64,000 nt of DNA. It comes from Clostridia bacterium (GTDB lineage: Bacteria > Bacillota > Clostridia > Oscillospirales > Acutalibacteraceae). The notes below the pieces were generated by a model. It was not told the DNA's origin, did not search any database, and saw nothing but the letters and a program-made list of their open reading frames with translations. The translations under genes and the position numbers were made by a program. The stretch spans positions 1-64,000 of the forward strand of contig JAFVBH010000067.1 of NCBI GenBank assembly GCA_017480115.1, given 5' to 3'. Shown here one piece after another: positions 8,988 through 18,446 of this stretch; the first letter of the stretch is position 1; each line of letters opens with the position of its first letter.

Positions 8988-9929
8988 TTACCCACGCTCC
9001 AGCAGCCAATGAATACAGCCCATAACCGGCGGCTGCTCCAGTTTTATAAATCGCAGCGTCTTATCGGTTCGCGCACGGCAATGCGCCTCCAACGCGGCAA
9101 TATAAAGATCTGAAGGCAGCTTGGTATGGATCGAACCGGAGAGCACGACATACACCGCGTCCGCGGCAAATTGCTGGGTTTGCAAATGCGCGCAGATATA
9201 CTCCGCGCCGCGCTCCGCCATCTCCTCACAAATCTCTCGCGCCGTAGGATCTCCTGCGGACAGCGCTTCAAAAAACAGATCGATCAGCAGACGAATAAAA
9301 TCCTCCGCCGTTTCCGCGTCATCAAAATTCGACACGGCAGAGACAATGGCGTCGCGGGAACGGGAAATCTCCGCACGGTTGCAGAAGGTTTCTGTCATCA
9401 TCGTCCCTGTCAACCCAAGGCAAACATCATCGTAAATCTTGTTATACACCCGCCGCGCAATCCAGCGCCCGTTGCCTTTATCCGCAGACAGATCGCCGAA
9501 TCCGCCGATCTGCAGCATACTGCCGTTATCATCGATGGAGTTGCAGCAGGTTCCCGTTCCGCAGTTATAGCCGATCCCCACGCCACCCGGCAAGCCTGCC
9601 TTGGCAACAATAAACCCGTCGTTATAAATGCGAAAATTCCGCAGTCCTCTGTCCGCAAGGATCTTTGCCAGCGCGTCATGCTGGTGCGGGTGATCGATCC
9701 CCGCAAGCCCCATCAGAATGCCTGCGATATCACCGTATTTCAGCTCGTTGGCGGCTAACAACAAATTCATACCGGACATCAAAATATCCGCCGCCTCGGC
9801 AAACGAACCTGCCAGATTTTCATGATTGCTGCCTGCCACCCTGACAGTATCGATCACATTTTTATTTTCATCAAACAGCGCGATCTCGGTCTTTGTGCCG
9901 CCGCCGTCAATACCGATATAGTAACGCAT
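8988..9929 (-). CDS. BadF/BadG-type ATPase, N-acetylglucosamine kinase-like
   Basis: 313 residues of the ASKHA ATPase fold. The phosphate-1 loop IGIDGGGTKTEIALFD, the NCGTGTCCNSI phosphate-2 loop and the adenosine-region SGSIHTK are visible. By family it phosphorylates an amino sugar such as N-acetylglucosamine; activators of 2-hydroxyacyl-CoA dehydratases share the fold but are shorter and contain an Fe-S cysteine pair not seen here. It is the first gene of a four-gene minus-strand unit with the decarboxylase and ABC exporter. Confidence 0.82.
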   Translation of the reverse strand: MRYYIGIDGGGTKTEIALFDENKNVIDTVRVAGSNHENLAGSFAEAADILMSGMNLLLAANELKYGDIAGILMGLAGIDHPHQHDALAKILADRGLRNFRIYNDGFIVAKAGLPGGVGIGYNCGTGTCCNSIDDNGSMLQIGGFGDLSADKGNGRWIARRVYNKIYDDVCLGLTGTMMTETFCNRAEISRSRDAIVSAVSNFDDAETAEDFIRLLIDLFFEALSAGDPTAREICEEMAERGAEYICAHLQTQQFAADAVYVVLSGSIHTKLPSDLYIAALEAHCRARTDKTLRFIKLEQPPVMGCIHWLLERG

Positions 9930-10023
9930 ACGTTCTCCTCCATATCCGAGCCATGTGATTTAAGGCAAGTATAACATATTTCCGGGGAAAATCCTATATG
10001 TTCAAATAATTTTTTACGGATTA

Positions 10024-10053
10024 TACAAAAACAGCGCGGTGCAAGACCGCGCT
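10024..10053 (-). terminator. Rho-independent terminator of the pot operon
   Basis: AGCGCGGT-N5-ACCGCGCT followed on the minus strand by GTTTTTGT, 17 bases after the potD stop. Confidence 0.85.
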
Positions 10054-10069
10054 ATGGAAAAGGTAGCAT

Positions 10070-11269
10070 TTAGTTGTCGTTTTCACGGCGTTTTTTGCGA
10101 ATGATACTCACTACCGCGATCACGATTACAACAACAACGACTGCAACCAGAGCAATATAAACCGCAGTATTGTTTGCGCCGTCAATTTTGAGCTCGTCCC
10201 AAAGATTTGTCATCAACGACAACGTCTCGGGGGAAAGATTATGGAAGTACTCCGTCTTGAAATCGACAGATGCAGGATAAAGCACTTCCTCTCCCTTCAG
10301 ATCATAGTCGTCAGACGCCTGCACTCCGGTATGCGGACAGCCGTAGCAGATGAAATTCGCGTTGGCTGTCGCAATATCCGTCTCCAGCATGAAGTTGATG
10401 TACAGCTCCGCCGCCGCCTTATTCTGGGCACCTTTGGGGATACACATGGAATCAACAAAGACGTTCGTTCCCTCTTTCGGGTACACAAACGCGAGATCCT
10501 CGTTGTTATCCGCCATTGTCAGGAAATCGCCGGCATAATAAGGAGCAATCGCAGCTTCGCCGTTTTCCATCTTATTGAATATCTCGTCCATGACATAGGA
10601 CTGAATCAGCGGCTTCTGCTCTTTGAGCTTTTCGGCAGCCCGCTGCCAATCCTCAACATTTTCGGTATTAATATCAATATCCAAATAATACTGCGCGATA
10701 CCGAATGCGTCACGAGGATTGTTAAAGTTCAGGATCTGCCCGCTGTACTTCTCGTCCCACATTACGTCCCAACTGTCGATCTCTTCATCGACCATTGCCG
10801 TGTTGTATATCAGACCTACCATACCGAACGTATAGGGAATGGAATACTCGTTAGCGGGATCAAAGAACAGATCCTTGTATTCCTCGGGAATATAAGAATA
10901 ATTCGGTATGTTGGAAAAATCAAGCTTTTCAAGCAGGTCTTCCTTAATCAGACGCTCGATCATATAATCGGAGGGAATAATCACGTCATAATTCGCGCCC
11001 CCGCCGAGAAGCTTGGCATACATGTCCTCGTTACTTGCGTAGTTGGTGTATTCCACTTTAATACCGTAGCGGTTCTCGAACTCCTTGTTTACGTCAAGGC
11101 TGCCCTCTGAACCGTCTGAGATGTACTCACCCCAGTTATACACATACAGTGTCGTTCCCCGGAGAGACTCGGGGTCAACAGATGTTTCCGCGGCAGACGC
11201 AGCCAATACCGACGCCGGCATGAATGCGAACAGCATGAACGCGGACAAAAACGCAAAAATCTTTTTCAA
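10070..11269 (-). CDS. potD: Spermidine/putrescine-binding protein with C-terminal membrane anchor
   Basis: A 399-residue extracytoplasmic solute-binding protein of the PotD/PotF family (LYVYNWGEYISDG start of mature domain, FENRYGIKVEYTNYASNEDM, FGMVGLIYNTAMV, GEAAIAPYYAGD). The signal peptide (MKKIFAFLSAFMLFAFMPASVLA) has no lipobox cysteine. Instead the last 31 residues form a single hydrophobic helix followed by KKRRENDN, so the receptor appears tethered by a C-terminal transmembrane segment rather than by lipid. It is the last gene of the operon, where it would deliver polyamines to PotBC. Confidence 0.93.
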   Translation of the reverse strand: MKKIFAFLSAFMLFAFMPASVLAASAAETSVDPESLRGTTLYVYNWGEYISDGSEGSLDVNKEFENRYGIKVEYTNYASNEDMYAKLLGGGANYDVIIPSDYMIERLIKEDLLEKLDFSNIPNYSYIPEEYKDLFFDPANEYSIPYTFGMVGLIYNTAMVDEEIDSWDVMWDEKYSGQILNFNNPRDAFGIAQYYLDIDINTENVEDWQRAAEKLKEQKPLIQSYVMDEIFNKMENGEAAIAPYYAGDFLTMADNNEDLAFVYPKEGTNVFVDSMCIPKGAQNKAAAELYINFMLETDIATANANFICYGCPHTGVQASDDYDLKGEEVLYPASVDFKTEYFHNLSPETLSLMTNLWDELKIDGANNTAVYIALVAVVVVVIVIAVVSIIRKKRRENDN

Positions 11270-11319
11270 TTTCGTATCAGACCTTTCTGTACTTATTATT
11301 AACCGGTTGCAAAGCCGGA

Positions 11320-12141
11320 TTATGCCTTTTTTGCCGCTGTTTTCTTCTCTCCTCTTACCTGCGCGTAGTTAATCAGCAGCATCAGGACGAGGATCGCGAA
11401 GAACATGATCGTTGACAGCGCGTACATATCGGGCGTTACGCGCTTCTTCGTCATGGAAAATATGCGGATCGGCAGCGTCTGCGCCGCAGGACCACTGACA
11501 AAATAACTGATAACAAAATCATCAAGAGACAGGGTGAACGCCATCATAATGCCCGTTATCACGCCGGGAAGGATCGCGGGAAGCACGACCTTAAAAAAGG
11601 ATTGCAGAGGCGTGCAGCCCAGATCCTGCGCTGCTTCGGAAAGATTCGGGTCGATCTGCCGCAGCTTCGGCAACACGGAAAGGATCACATAAGGCAAACA
11701 GAATGTGATATGCGCAATCAGCATGGTCGAAAATCCCAGCACGCCGGTCTTACCCAGCATTCTGCCCGCAAACACAAACAGCAACATCATGGAAATACCC
11801 GTAACAATATCGGGGTTCATCATGGGAATATTTGTAATGCCACGGGTCGCGTTTTTCAACCACTTGTGCTTCATGTTATCGATCCCTACCGCGGAGACGG
11901 TCCCCAGCACACCGGAGATCACAGCGGAAAGAACGGCAAGTATCATGGTGTTTTTGAACGCCTGCAGCGTGGCGGAATCGTGCGCCAGCTCAGAATACCA
12001 TTTCAGAGAAAGACCGCTCATCTGCGCGGTGCTGTTGGAGCTGTTAAATGAGAACACAACAAGCACCAAGATCGGCGCGTACAGGAATATAAAAATAAGC
12101 GCCGCGTAAATTTTGAGCAGGACGGAACGTTTCTGTTTCAT
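11320..12141 (-). CDS. potC: Polyamine ABC transporter permease PotC
   Basis: 273 residues with six predicted helices and the binding-protein-dependent permease EAA loop (LSEAAQDLGCTPLQSFFKVVLP), which contacts PotA. PotC is the second membrane subunit of the spermidine/putrescine importer. The start ATG at 12141 overlaps the end of potB by four bases, which implies translational coupling. Length and loop spacing match family norms. Confidence 0.93.
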   Translation of the reverse strand: MKQKRSVLLKIYAALIFIFLYAPILVLVVFSFNSSNSTAQMSGLSLKWYSELAHDSATLQAFKNTMILAVLSAVISGVLGTVSAVGIDNMKHKWLKNATRGITNIPMMNPDIVTGISMMLLFVFAGRMLGKTGVLGFSTMLIAHITFCLPYVILSVLPKLRQIDPNLSEAAQDLGCTPLQSFFKVVLPAILPGVITGIMMAFTLSLDDFVISYFVSGPAAQTLPIRIFSMTKKRVTPDMYALSTIMFFAILVLMLLINYAQVRGEKKTAAKKA

Positions 12142-12974
12142 ACAGTCAGCCTCCCGTTCTCAAGATCATCTTCACCGGAGAATCTGTTCATGACCGCCAT
12201 GCAGATCAATATCAGCACCATCAGCACCAAAGACAGCGCCGCGCCGCCGTGGTAGTTATTGGAGGTCATAAACTTGCTTTCGATAACGTCACCGATCAGC
12301 GCTGTGCTTGTACCGCCCAGCTTTTGGGAGATATAAAATGTACTGACCGAGGGTACAAATACCATGGTGATGCCGGATACGACACCGGGAACGCTGTTCG
12401 GCAACAGCACGCGGCGAAACACATCGATGCGGTTGCCGCCGAGGTCCTGACAAGCCTCTACAAGCGAATGATCCAATTTAACCATAACGGAATAGATGGG
12501 CAAGATCATATAGGGTATAAAATCATAGACCATACCCAGCACCACTGCGCCTCTGGTATTTATCATATGCAGCGGCTGCAGACCTATCCAAGTCAGAAAC
12601 GTATTGATAAGACCGTTGTTCTCCAAAATGGTCATCCATGAATAAGTTCTCAGCAGAAAGTTCATCCACATGGGCAGCATCACAAGCGTGATCATTGTCT
12701 GCTGCACGTTGAACTTCGACTGGGAAATGAAATACGCCAGAGGATAAGCAAGCACAAGGCAAATCGCCGTGGCGATAAGCCCCAGCCATATAGAAAGCGC
12801 AAACGTACCGGCATAGTTATTGATCTCTTTAATATTATTGAAGGTAAACGCGCCGGAAGAATCTGTAAATGCGTAAAATGCGACAACAAGCAGCGGAACA
12901 ACGACAAAAATCGCCGACCAAACGAGATGCGGGGCGGCAAGCAGCCTTGCCCCCAAAGAGGTTCCCTTTTTCAA
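12138..12974 (-). CDS. potB: Polyamine ABC transporter permease PotB
   Basis: 278 residues, six helices and the EAA loop LVEACQDLGGNRIDVFRRVLLP. It forms the heterodimeric channel with PotC. The start codon is TTG at 12974, supported by GGAGGG six bases upstream; no ATG or GTG fits the frame better. It lies 12 bases behind potA. Confidence 0.92.
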   Translation of the reverse strand: MKKGTSLGARLLAAPHLVWSAIFVVVPLLVVAFYAFTDSSGAFTFNNIKEINNYAGTFALSIWLGLIATAICLVLAYPLAYFISQSKFNVQQTMITLVMLPMWMNFLLRTYSWMTILENNGLINTFLTWIGLQPLHMINTRGAVVLGMVYDFIPYMILPIYSVMVKLDHSLVEACQDLGGNRIDVFRRVLLPNSVPGVVSGITMVFVPSVSTFYISQKLGGTSTALIGDVIESKFMTSNNYHGGAALSLVLMVLILICMAVMNRFSGEDDLENGRLTV

Positions 12975-12986
12975 CGCTTGCCCTCC

Positions 12987-14117
12987 TTACGCGTTTTCGT
13001 CCGCCACGGCGTTGACGTCTGACATTTCATCAAATTCCTCGCTGAAAGAGCTGTAGTCGCCAAACAGACCGGAATACTTGGACTTTTTCATAATATGGAA
13101 CGCGTCCGGCTCAATATACAGGCTGATCACATCGCCGACCGCCTGTTGATCGGTTGTCTGGATCATCCATTTAAAATTATCAATATCCACGATGATCTCA
13201 TAGAAAATTCCCTTAAAGGTCACCGAGGTTACTGTGCCGGTAAGCATGCTGCGCTCCAGCGGCACAATATCAATATCCTCCGGACGAACAACCACGTCCA
13301 CCTTTTCATCTTTGGAAAATCCTTTATCCACACACTCAAATTTCTTGCCGTCAATCTCAATCAAACGGTCGCTGTGCATGATACCGTCTACAATATTACT
13401 CTCACCGATAAAGTCCGCGACAAAAGCGTTCTCCGGCTCGTTGTATATATCAATGGGCGTGCCAATCTGCTGAATCTTTCCCTCGTCCATAACAACGATC
13501 GTATCGGACATGGAGAGTGCTTCCTCCTGATCGTGGGTCACATAAATAAAGGTGATCCCCAATCGCTTCTGGATTGCTTTCAGCTCTTGCTGCATGTCTT
13601 TGCGCAGTTTCAGATCCAGCGCCCCCAGCGGCTCGTCCAACAATAAGACCTTGGGATCAACAGCAAGAGACCGGGCAATTGCCACACGCTGCTGCTGACC
13701 GCCGGAAAGAGAGGAAATATGACGCTTGCTAAAACCTTTCAGATTTACAAGCGCCAGCATTTCATGGACTTTCTCCTTGATCTTCTTCTCGGGAAGCTTA
13801 CGCAAACGCAAGCCAAACGCCACATTTTCGTAAACATTAAGGTTCGGGAATAGTGCGTAACGCTGGAAAACGGTGTTGACATTTCTTTTATGCGGAGGCA
13901 CACCGTTAATCTTTTTGCCGTCGAAAATCACCTCGCCCTTATCCGGCTCCAAAAAGCCCGCGATAATGCGAAGTGTCGTTGTTTTTCCACAGCCCGAGGG
14001 ACCGAGAAAGGTTATAAACTCCCCATCGTGAATGGAGAGATTGAGATTATCCAGAATCGTTTCACCGTCAAATGCGATGGAAATACCTTTAAGGTCAATA
14101 ATAACGTTATTTTCCAA
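12987..14117 (-). CDS. potA: Polyamine ABC transporter ATPase PotA
   Basis: 376 residues. Walker A is [10 protein letters not shown], the Q-loop region VFQRYALFP, the signature [16 protein letters not shown], Walker [13 protein letters not shown] and the switch [10 protein letters not shown]-like [13 protein letters not shown]; a C-terminal TOBE-type domain (about 240-360) is typical of PotA/MalK. The start codon is TTG at 14117, because an in-frame TAA stands immediately upstream. First gene of potABCD. Confidence 0.94.
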   Translation of the reverse strand: MENNVIIDLKGISIAFDGETILDNLNLSIHDGEFITFLGPSGCGKTTTLRIIAGFLEPDKGEVIFDGKKINGVPPHKRNVNTVFQRYALFPNLNVYENVAFGLRLRKLPEKKIKEKVHEMLALVNLKGFSKRHISSLSGGQQQRVAIARSLAVDPKVLLLDEPLGALDLKLRKDMQQELKAIQKRLGITFIYVTHDQEEALSMSDTIVVMDEGKIQQIGTPIDIYNEPENAFVADFIGESNIVDGIMHSDRLIEIDGKKFECVDKGFSKDEKVDVVVRPEDIDIVPLERSMLTGTVTSVTFKGIFYEIIVDIDNFKWMIQTTDQQAVGDVISLYIEPDAFHIMKKSKYSGLFGDYSSFSEEFDEMSDVNAVADENA

Positions 14118-14272
14118 TTATGACAACCCTTCGTTCTAAAATTAATATATTAGTATAAATATAATGCCAAATCAAGAAAAAGTCAACCTATTTTTACAGT
14201 TTTCTACATCTGGCGGAAATTCGCATGCCGAGAACTGCCCGCAAATTCCGGTAACTGATTCCTATCGCATAC

Positions 14273-14306
14273 AAAAAGGAAACGGCGCCTGTGCAGCGCC
14301 GCTTCC
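14273..14306 (-). terminator. Rho-independent terminator of putP
   Basis: On the minus strand a GC-rich stem with arms CGGCGC and GGCGCCG, closed by GGAA/TTTCC, ends in CTTTTTG, 24 bases after the symporter stop. Confidence 0.85.
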
Positions 14307-14329
14307 CTACGACAAATCAACAGCCTGTT

Positions 14330-15889
14330 TTATACCTCAGCAGCTGTCGCATCGTCGTCCGTCATTGTCTTAACGCTCTCAAAGGTATCGACAATATCCT
14401 TTTCGGGCGCTTTGGTCAGTAGGCTGACGACAACGATCATGACTGACGCGCAGATAAACGCGGGCAGAAGTTCATAGATATTCAAAATAGTATCCGCAAA
14501 CTTTACCGCCACGATATATTTCCAGATAAACACCATCGCGCCACCGGTAACCATGCCTGCAAGTGCGCCCCACTTGTTGGTGCGCTTCCAGAACAACGCG
14601 AACAGCACCACCGGTCCGAACGCCGCGCCGAACCCTGCCCAAGCAAAGGACACCACACGGAAAATCGAGCTGTCGGGATTCAGAGAGAGGAACATGGCGA
14701 CCACAGCGATTAGTATAACCGTAATTCTTGCGGCTATCATTGCCGCTTTTGCGGAGATTTTGATTTTTAAGAAATCCTGAATAATGTTCTGTGAAACACT
14801 GGACGCGGCAGCCAGCAACTGGGAATCCGCAGTGGACATTGTCGCCGCCAAAATGCCGGCAAGGATCAAACCGCCGATGATTGCCGCAAGCGCGCCGTGC
14901 TGACTGATCAGATGGGCGATCGCCACAATGATACGTTCGGAATCCTCCAACCCGACAACAGAACCGTTGGCAATCATTGCCGAACCGACCACGCCGATCA
15001 CAACCGCGACTGCCATCGCGACCACGACCCAAATCGACGCGATGCGTCTGGACATCTTCAACTTTTTCGGATCCTTTACCGCCATGAACCGCAGCAGGAT
15101 ATGCGGCATACCGAAATAGCCCAAGCCCCACGCGAGCGTAGACGCGATCGACAGCGCGCCAAACGGCACTTCGCCGTTTGATACGGCATTGTATGTACTT
15201 GTAAAATGCAAATAACCGGGGATCGATTGTGCATTTGCGACGACCTGATCCCAACCGCCCGCGGTCTTAATCCCGAAAACAACGACAACGACCAATGCGA
15301 CGGTCATAATGATGCTTTGAATCAGATCGGTTGTAGAAGCCGCGAGGAATCCGCCCATGGCGGTATAAAGCACGATAACGATGGCGCTGACGATCATCGC
15401 GGGCACATAGTCAAATCCGAACAGTGTGTTAAACAGCTTGCCGCACGCGGAAAAGCCCGATGCGGTATATGGGATAAAAAAGATGATAATGACCAGCGCC
15501 GCGATCAGGCTGAGCACATTTTTATTGTCGCCGAAGCGCTTTGAAAAAAAGTCGGGGATCGTGATCGCCTTGATCTTCGCGGAATACCGACGCAGCCGTT
15601 TCGCCACGACCAGCCAGTTCAGATATGTACCGATCGCCAGACCGATCGCCGTCCATGAAACCTCAGCAAGACCGCAGGCAAGCGCAAGACCGGGCAAGCC
15701 CATCAATAGATACGAGCTCATATCCGAAGCCTCGGCGCTCATCGCCGTGACAAAGGGACCGAGCTTTCTGCCGCCGAGATAAAAATCATCGGAGCTTTTG
15801 TTGCGTTTGGACATCACAACGCCGATAACGATCATACCGATCAGATACACCGCGATAGTGACAATGATAATCACATTGGAACCTGTCAT
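14330..15889 (-). CDS. putP: Sodium:proline symporter (SSS family)
   Basis: 519 residues with about thirteen hydrophobic helices. Family signatures include DFYLGGRKLGPFVTAMSAEASDMSSYLLMGLPG near the N terminus (positions about 33-65), TIPDFFSKRFG, and FAWAGFGAAFGPVVLFALFWKR in the distal half. The strong match to PutP suggests sodium-coupled proline uptake; pantothenate and other SSS solutes are less likely. The start at 15889 is preferred to an ATG six bases upstream since GGAGGT stands at proper distance only from the former. Confidence 0.9.
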   Translation of the reverse strand: MTGSNVIIIVTIAVYLIGMIVIGVVMSKRNKSSDDFYLGGRKLGPFVTAMSAEASDMSSYLLMGLPGLALACGLAEVSWTAIGLAIGTYLNWLVVAKRLRRYSAKIKAITIPDFFSKRFGDNKNVLSLIAALVIIIFFIPYTASGFSACGKLFNTLFGFDYVPAMIVSAIVIVLYTAMGGFLAASTTDLIQSIIMTVALVVVVVFGIKTAGGWDQVVANAQSIPGYLHFTSTYNAVSNGEVPFGALSIASTLAWGLGYFGMPHILLRFMAVKDPKKLKMSRRIASIWVVVAMAVAVVIGVVGSAMIANGSVVGLEDSERIIVAIAHLISQHGALAAIIGGLILAGILAATMSTADSQLLAAASSVSQNIIQDFLKIKISAKAAMIAARITVILIAVVAMFLSLNPDSSIFRVVSFAWAGFGAAFGPVVLFALFWKRTNKWGALAGMVTGGAMVFIWKYIVAVKFADTILNIYELLPAFICASVMIVVVSLLTKAPEKDIVDTFESVKTMTDDDATAAEV

Positions 15890-16080
15890 TACCATACCTC
15901 CGTTTCAGGAATATTGCAACACTTTAGGCCCAAGGACATGAACAAATGCCAATCAAACCTAAAATAGTACGAATGATTATACCATGTTATTCACATAAAG
16001 GCAACAAATTCCGGGGATTTTTTTAATTTTTATGCAACACATACAGAGTTTTATCACAGCGTATGCGGTTTGAGCACATA

Positions 16081-16120
16081 AAAACGACTGCGCAACCATA
16101 TTTTCAGCTGCACAGTCGTT
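16081..16120 (-). terminator. Rho-independent terminator of the CotH-family gene
   Basis: ACGACTGTGCA and TGCGCAGTCGT arms, then TTTTTATG on the minus strand, 10 bases after the stop. Confidence 0.8.
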
Positions 16121-16129
16121 TATGTTTTA

Positions 16130-18016
16130 TTACATAACCGCGGAGAAATATTTCAGTATATGTATAAACTGCTTCAACGCGGACAATATCTGACGAACCT
16201 TTGCCGCAAGCGTGTAGGTCAGAACGGTATAGCGTTCGCCTTCCCACGCGGTGATCTGTGTATCCAACCATTGAAAACGTTCCGAAGCGTATGTTTTCAA
16301 TCCTGCAACAGCACTGATATAAGTGGTGTTCTTATCCAATTTCACGGGATCGACGTCCTGATTGGAAATATCCCACAGCTTAAAATTCATGCGCTGGGAG
16401 GCGTCGAGTAATTCAGCGAAGGTATCGATCGCGCCGTTTGCGTCAAACATATGGTGTGCCGCGGCATACATTTCCCCGCTCTCCGACATCTGTTTTTTGA
16501 CCTCATCACGGAAGCTCTCAATTTGGATTAAACCATTGCCAAAGTCCCTTTCCGCAGCAAAGAAGTATTCTCGACTGGTCAAATGCTCCCCGCGGTTCCA
16601 GTCATAACCGATGCCGTAGGCTATATCATAATCCCACACCGGTCCGCACTGAAACATATCCGCCTCCTCCGGCAAATAAAAGTAAGTGGAGGTAAAATAG
16701 TAATCGCTGTTTTTTGCAAACTCATTCAGAATATAGCACTTTACAAGGGAATCGAGATCGCAATATTCATAGTAATACTTCCCTGTTTTCTCATTATAAC
16801 CGTCCTTGCTGTAGACCGCGTCCTCGAATTCCTGCCAAAAAGAGGCGATAAATACGCTTTGATCCTTCGTCATATACTCCGGCGTCTTAGTGACAATGGG
16901 AATTCCCCTGTCGGTGACAAAACCGGTCAGTTCGTCCGGATAACGGACAGGCTGTTCAAATTCCAGCAGATACGCCTGATGCGCGCACCCGGTGGGGAAC
17001 GCCGGTTCTATCAGATCCTTCACATATTTCACCGTTCCCGCGGTATTTTCCTCTGCTGCGTTTTCCCCGCCACTCGTTCTTGTCGCCGTCACCGCAACAG
17101 GATTTTCCAACGCAGGATTCTCTTTATTCGCGTCCTCAATCAGATCATCGGTCTCGGAAATCTCAACCCGGTTCTCCTTGACCTCCACCTTCTCGGTCAG
17201 CATGTAATTGCCGCGGTACTCGCCGTCATAATACAAATCGACAAACTCAAATTTGGAAGTGTAAGCAATTCCCATCTCTTCCGCTGCCTGCAGCGTAACC
17301 GCATTCCGCATCAGCGTCGGATCGGAAGAATTGGTGAGCAGCACCCACTTTTTTGCTTTTCCGGCGCCCTCGATCAGTTCCGCTTTTTTATCTAACTTCA
17401 ACTGATACGGTTTCTTTTGAAAAGCCGTAAAGGTGGTATTGCCCCTGCCCTTGATTTGCGAAAGCTTCGCGGAGAAATCCTCCGCGCCGTCGCTGCCGTA
17501 GATATACACCGTGCCGGACGCCTTGTCGTTGGATTTTTTCTGATCGACATAGGCTCTGCCGTAGGTTTCCGGCTCCTTACTGACAAGATGCAGCGAACGG
17601 AGCTCGGAGGACTTCATCAAAATCACATCATAACGCTGTGCTTCCTCGCCCTTTATCGCTGTAACCGTCAGCACAGGTTCCGCCGCGTCGCCGCACAGGC
17701 CGGATATATCCGCCGGCACGCCGCTGTGAAGCGAGACAGACGCATCGCCGGTCTGCAACGCCACATTTTGATAAGTTTCCTCGTCGTAGGTAAAAGTCAG
17801 CGCGGTCAGATCCGCTCCGGCGGGTAAAAACAGATACCTGCCGTTATCTCTGCCCGGCTGCATATGCACAACAACCGCACCTGCGTCGTCAATCCGGCAG
17901 TATAAATCATCGGCAATATTGCCGCTCTGCGCCGCCATTGCTGGGATTGCGGCAAATAGTACCGCCGCGATCAAAATCAGCGCAAACGCGCAGGTCATAC
18001 GAATCATTTTTTTCAT
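16130..18016 (-). CDS. Secreted CotH-kinase-family protein
   Basis: 628 residues with a signal peptide (cleavage expected after AIPAMA) and a CotH domain at about 185-590. Seen are IKGRGNTTF, KKPYQLKLDKK, KKWVLLTNSSDPTLMRNAV, LYYDGEYRGNYMLTEKVEV and the distal QCGPVWDYDIAYG, which carries the Asp equivalent to the metal-binding position of CotH atypical kinases. Family members phosphorylate proteins of the spore coat or surface; many clostridial homologues are secreted and their target is unknown. No dockerin is fused here, unlike several neighbours. Confidence 0.88.
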   Translation of the reverse strand: MKKMIRMTCAFALILIAAVLFAAIPAMAAQSGNIADDLYCRIDDAGAVVVHMQPGRDNGRYLFLPAGADLTALTFTYDEETYQNVALQTGDASVSLHSGVPADISGLCGDAAEPVLTVTAIKGEEAQRYDVILMKSSELRSLHLVSKEPETYGRAYVDQKKSNDKASGTVYIYGSDGAEDFSAKLSQIKGRGNTTFTAFQKKPYQLKLDKKAELIEGAGKAKKWVLLTNSSDPTLMRNAVTLQAAEEMGIAYTSKFEFVDLYYDGEYRGNYMLTEKVEVKENRVEISETDDLIEDANKENPALENPVAVTATRTSGGENAAEENTAGTVKYVKDLIEPAFPTGCAHQAYLLEFEQPVRYPDELTGFVTDRGIPIVTKTPEYMTKDQSVFIASFWQEFEDAVYSKDGYNEKTGKYYYEYCDLDSLVKCYILNEFAKNSDYYFTSTYFYLPEEADMFQCGPVWDYDIAYGIGYDWNRGEHLTSREYFFAAERDFGNGLIQIESFRDEVKKQMSESGEMYAAAHHMFDANGAIDTFAELLDASQRMNFKLWDISNQDVDPVKLDKNTTYISAVAGLKTYASERFQWLDTQITAWEGERYTVLTYTLAAKVRQILSALKQFIHILKYFSAVM

Positions 18017-18131
18017 GAAGAACTTCCCTTTCCGGAGAAAATTTGAGCCGGGAACTCAGCAAATATATTGTATAAAATTCGACAAAAAAATGCAATAGAG
18101 AATATAAAAATATAAACAAGGAAAACACAGG

Positions 18132-18169
18132 AAGACCGCCGTACAACCTTTCGGAAGTACGGCAGTCTG
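18132..18169. terminator. Terminator-like hairpin beside the dockerin remnant
   Basis: Long imperfect arms (AGACTGCCGTAC / GTACGGCGGTCT). It lacks a strong T-run on either strand, so termination is uncertain. Confidence 0.45.
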
Positions 18170-18178
18170 ATGCTGATT

Positions 18179-18410
18179 TTATGCTACGGTCTGTGCCGCG
18201 TAATCAAGATAATCGGGAACAGCGGTAACGCCGTTTCTGAAGATGGATACCTTCAAGATGCCGTAACCGATGATGTTCGGCTCTTCATCGTTCTTGAGCA
18301 GTCTCGCCGCATATCTGAGCAGCAGTCGAGCGTCGGAGGACTTGATGTAGCCGTCGCCGTCAGCGTCGGCAGCTACAAGTCTGTACGCGTCGGGTACGCC
18401 CAGTCTTGCG
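18179..18410 (-). pseudogene. Truncated dockerin fragment (3' end of a lost secreted-protein gene)
   Basis: The minus strand encodes the second dockerin repeat (ADADGDGYIKSSDARLLLRY) and the tail NDEEPNIIGYGILKVSIF..., ending at a TAA at 18179. It differs by about a dozen bases in some 200 from the end of the large dockerin gene (20298-20520). Homology stops abruptly near 18407; upstream the frame meets a TAG with no start codon. It is the stranded end of a deleted gene or a partial duplication. Confidence 0.85.
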
Positions 18411-18446
18411 TTTTCACAAAAAATATGCTATTCTGAAAAAAATTAA

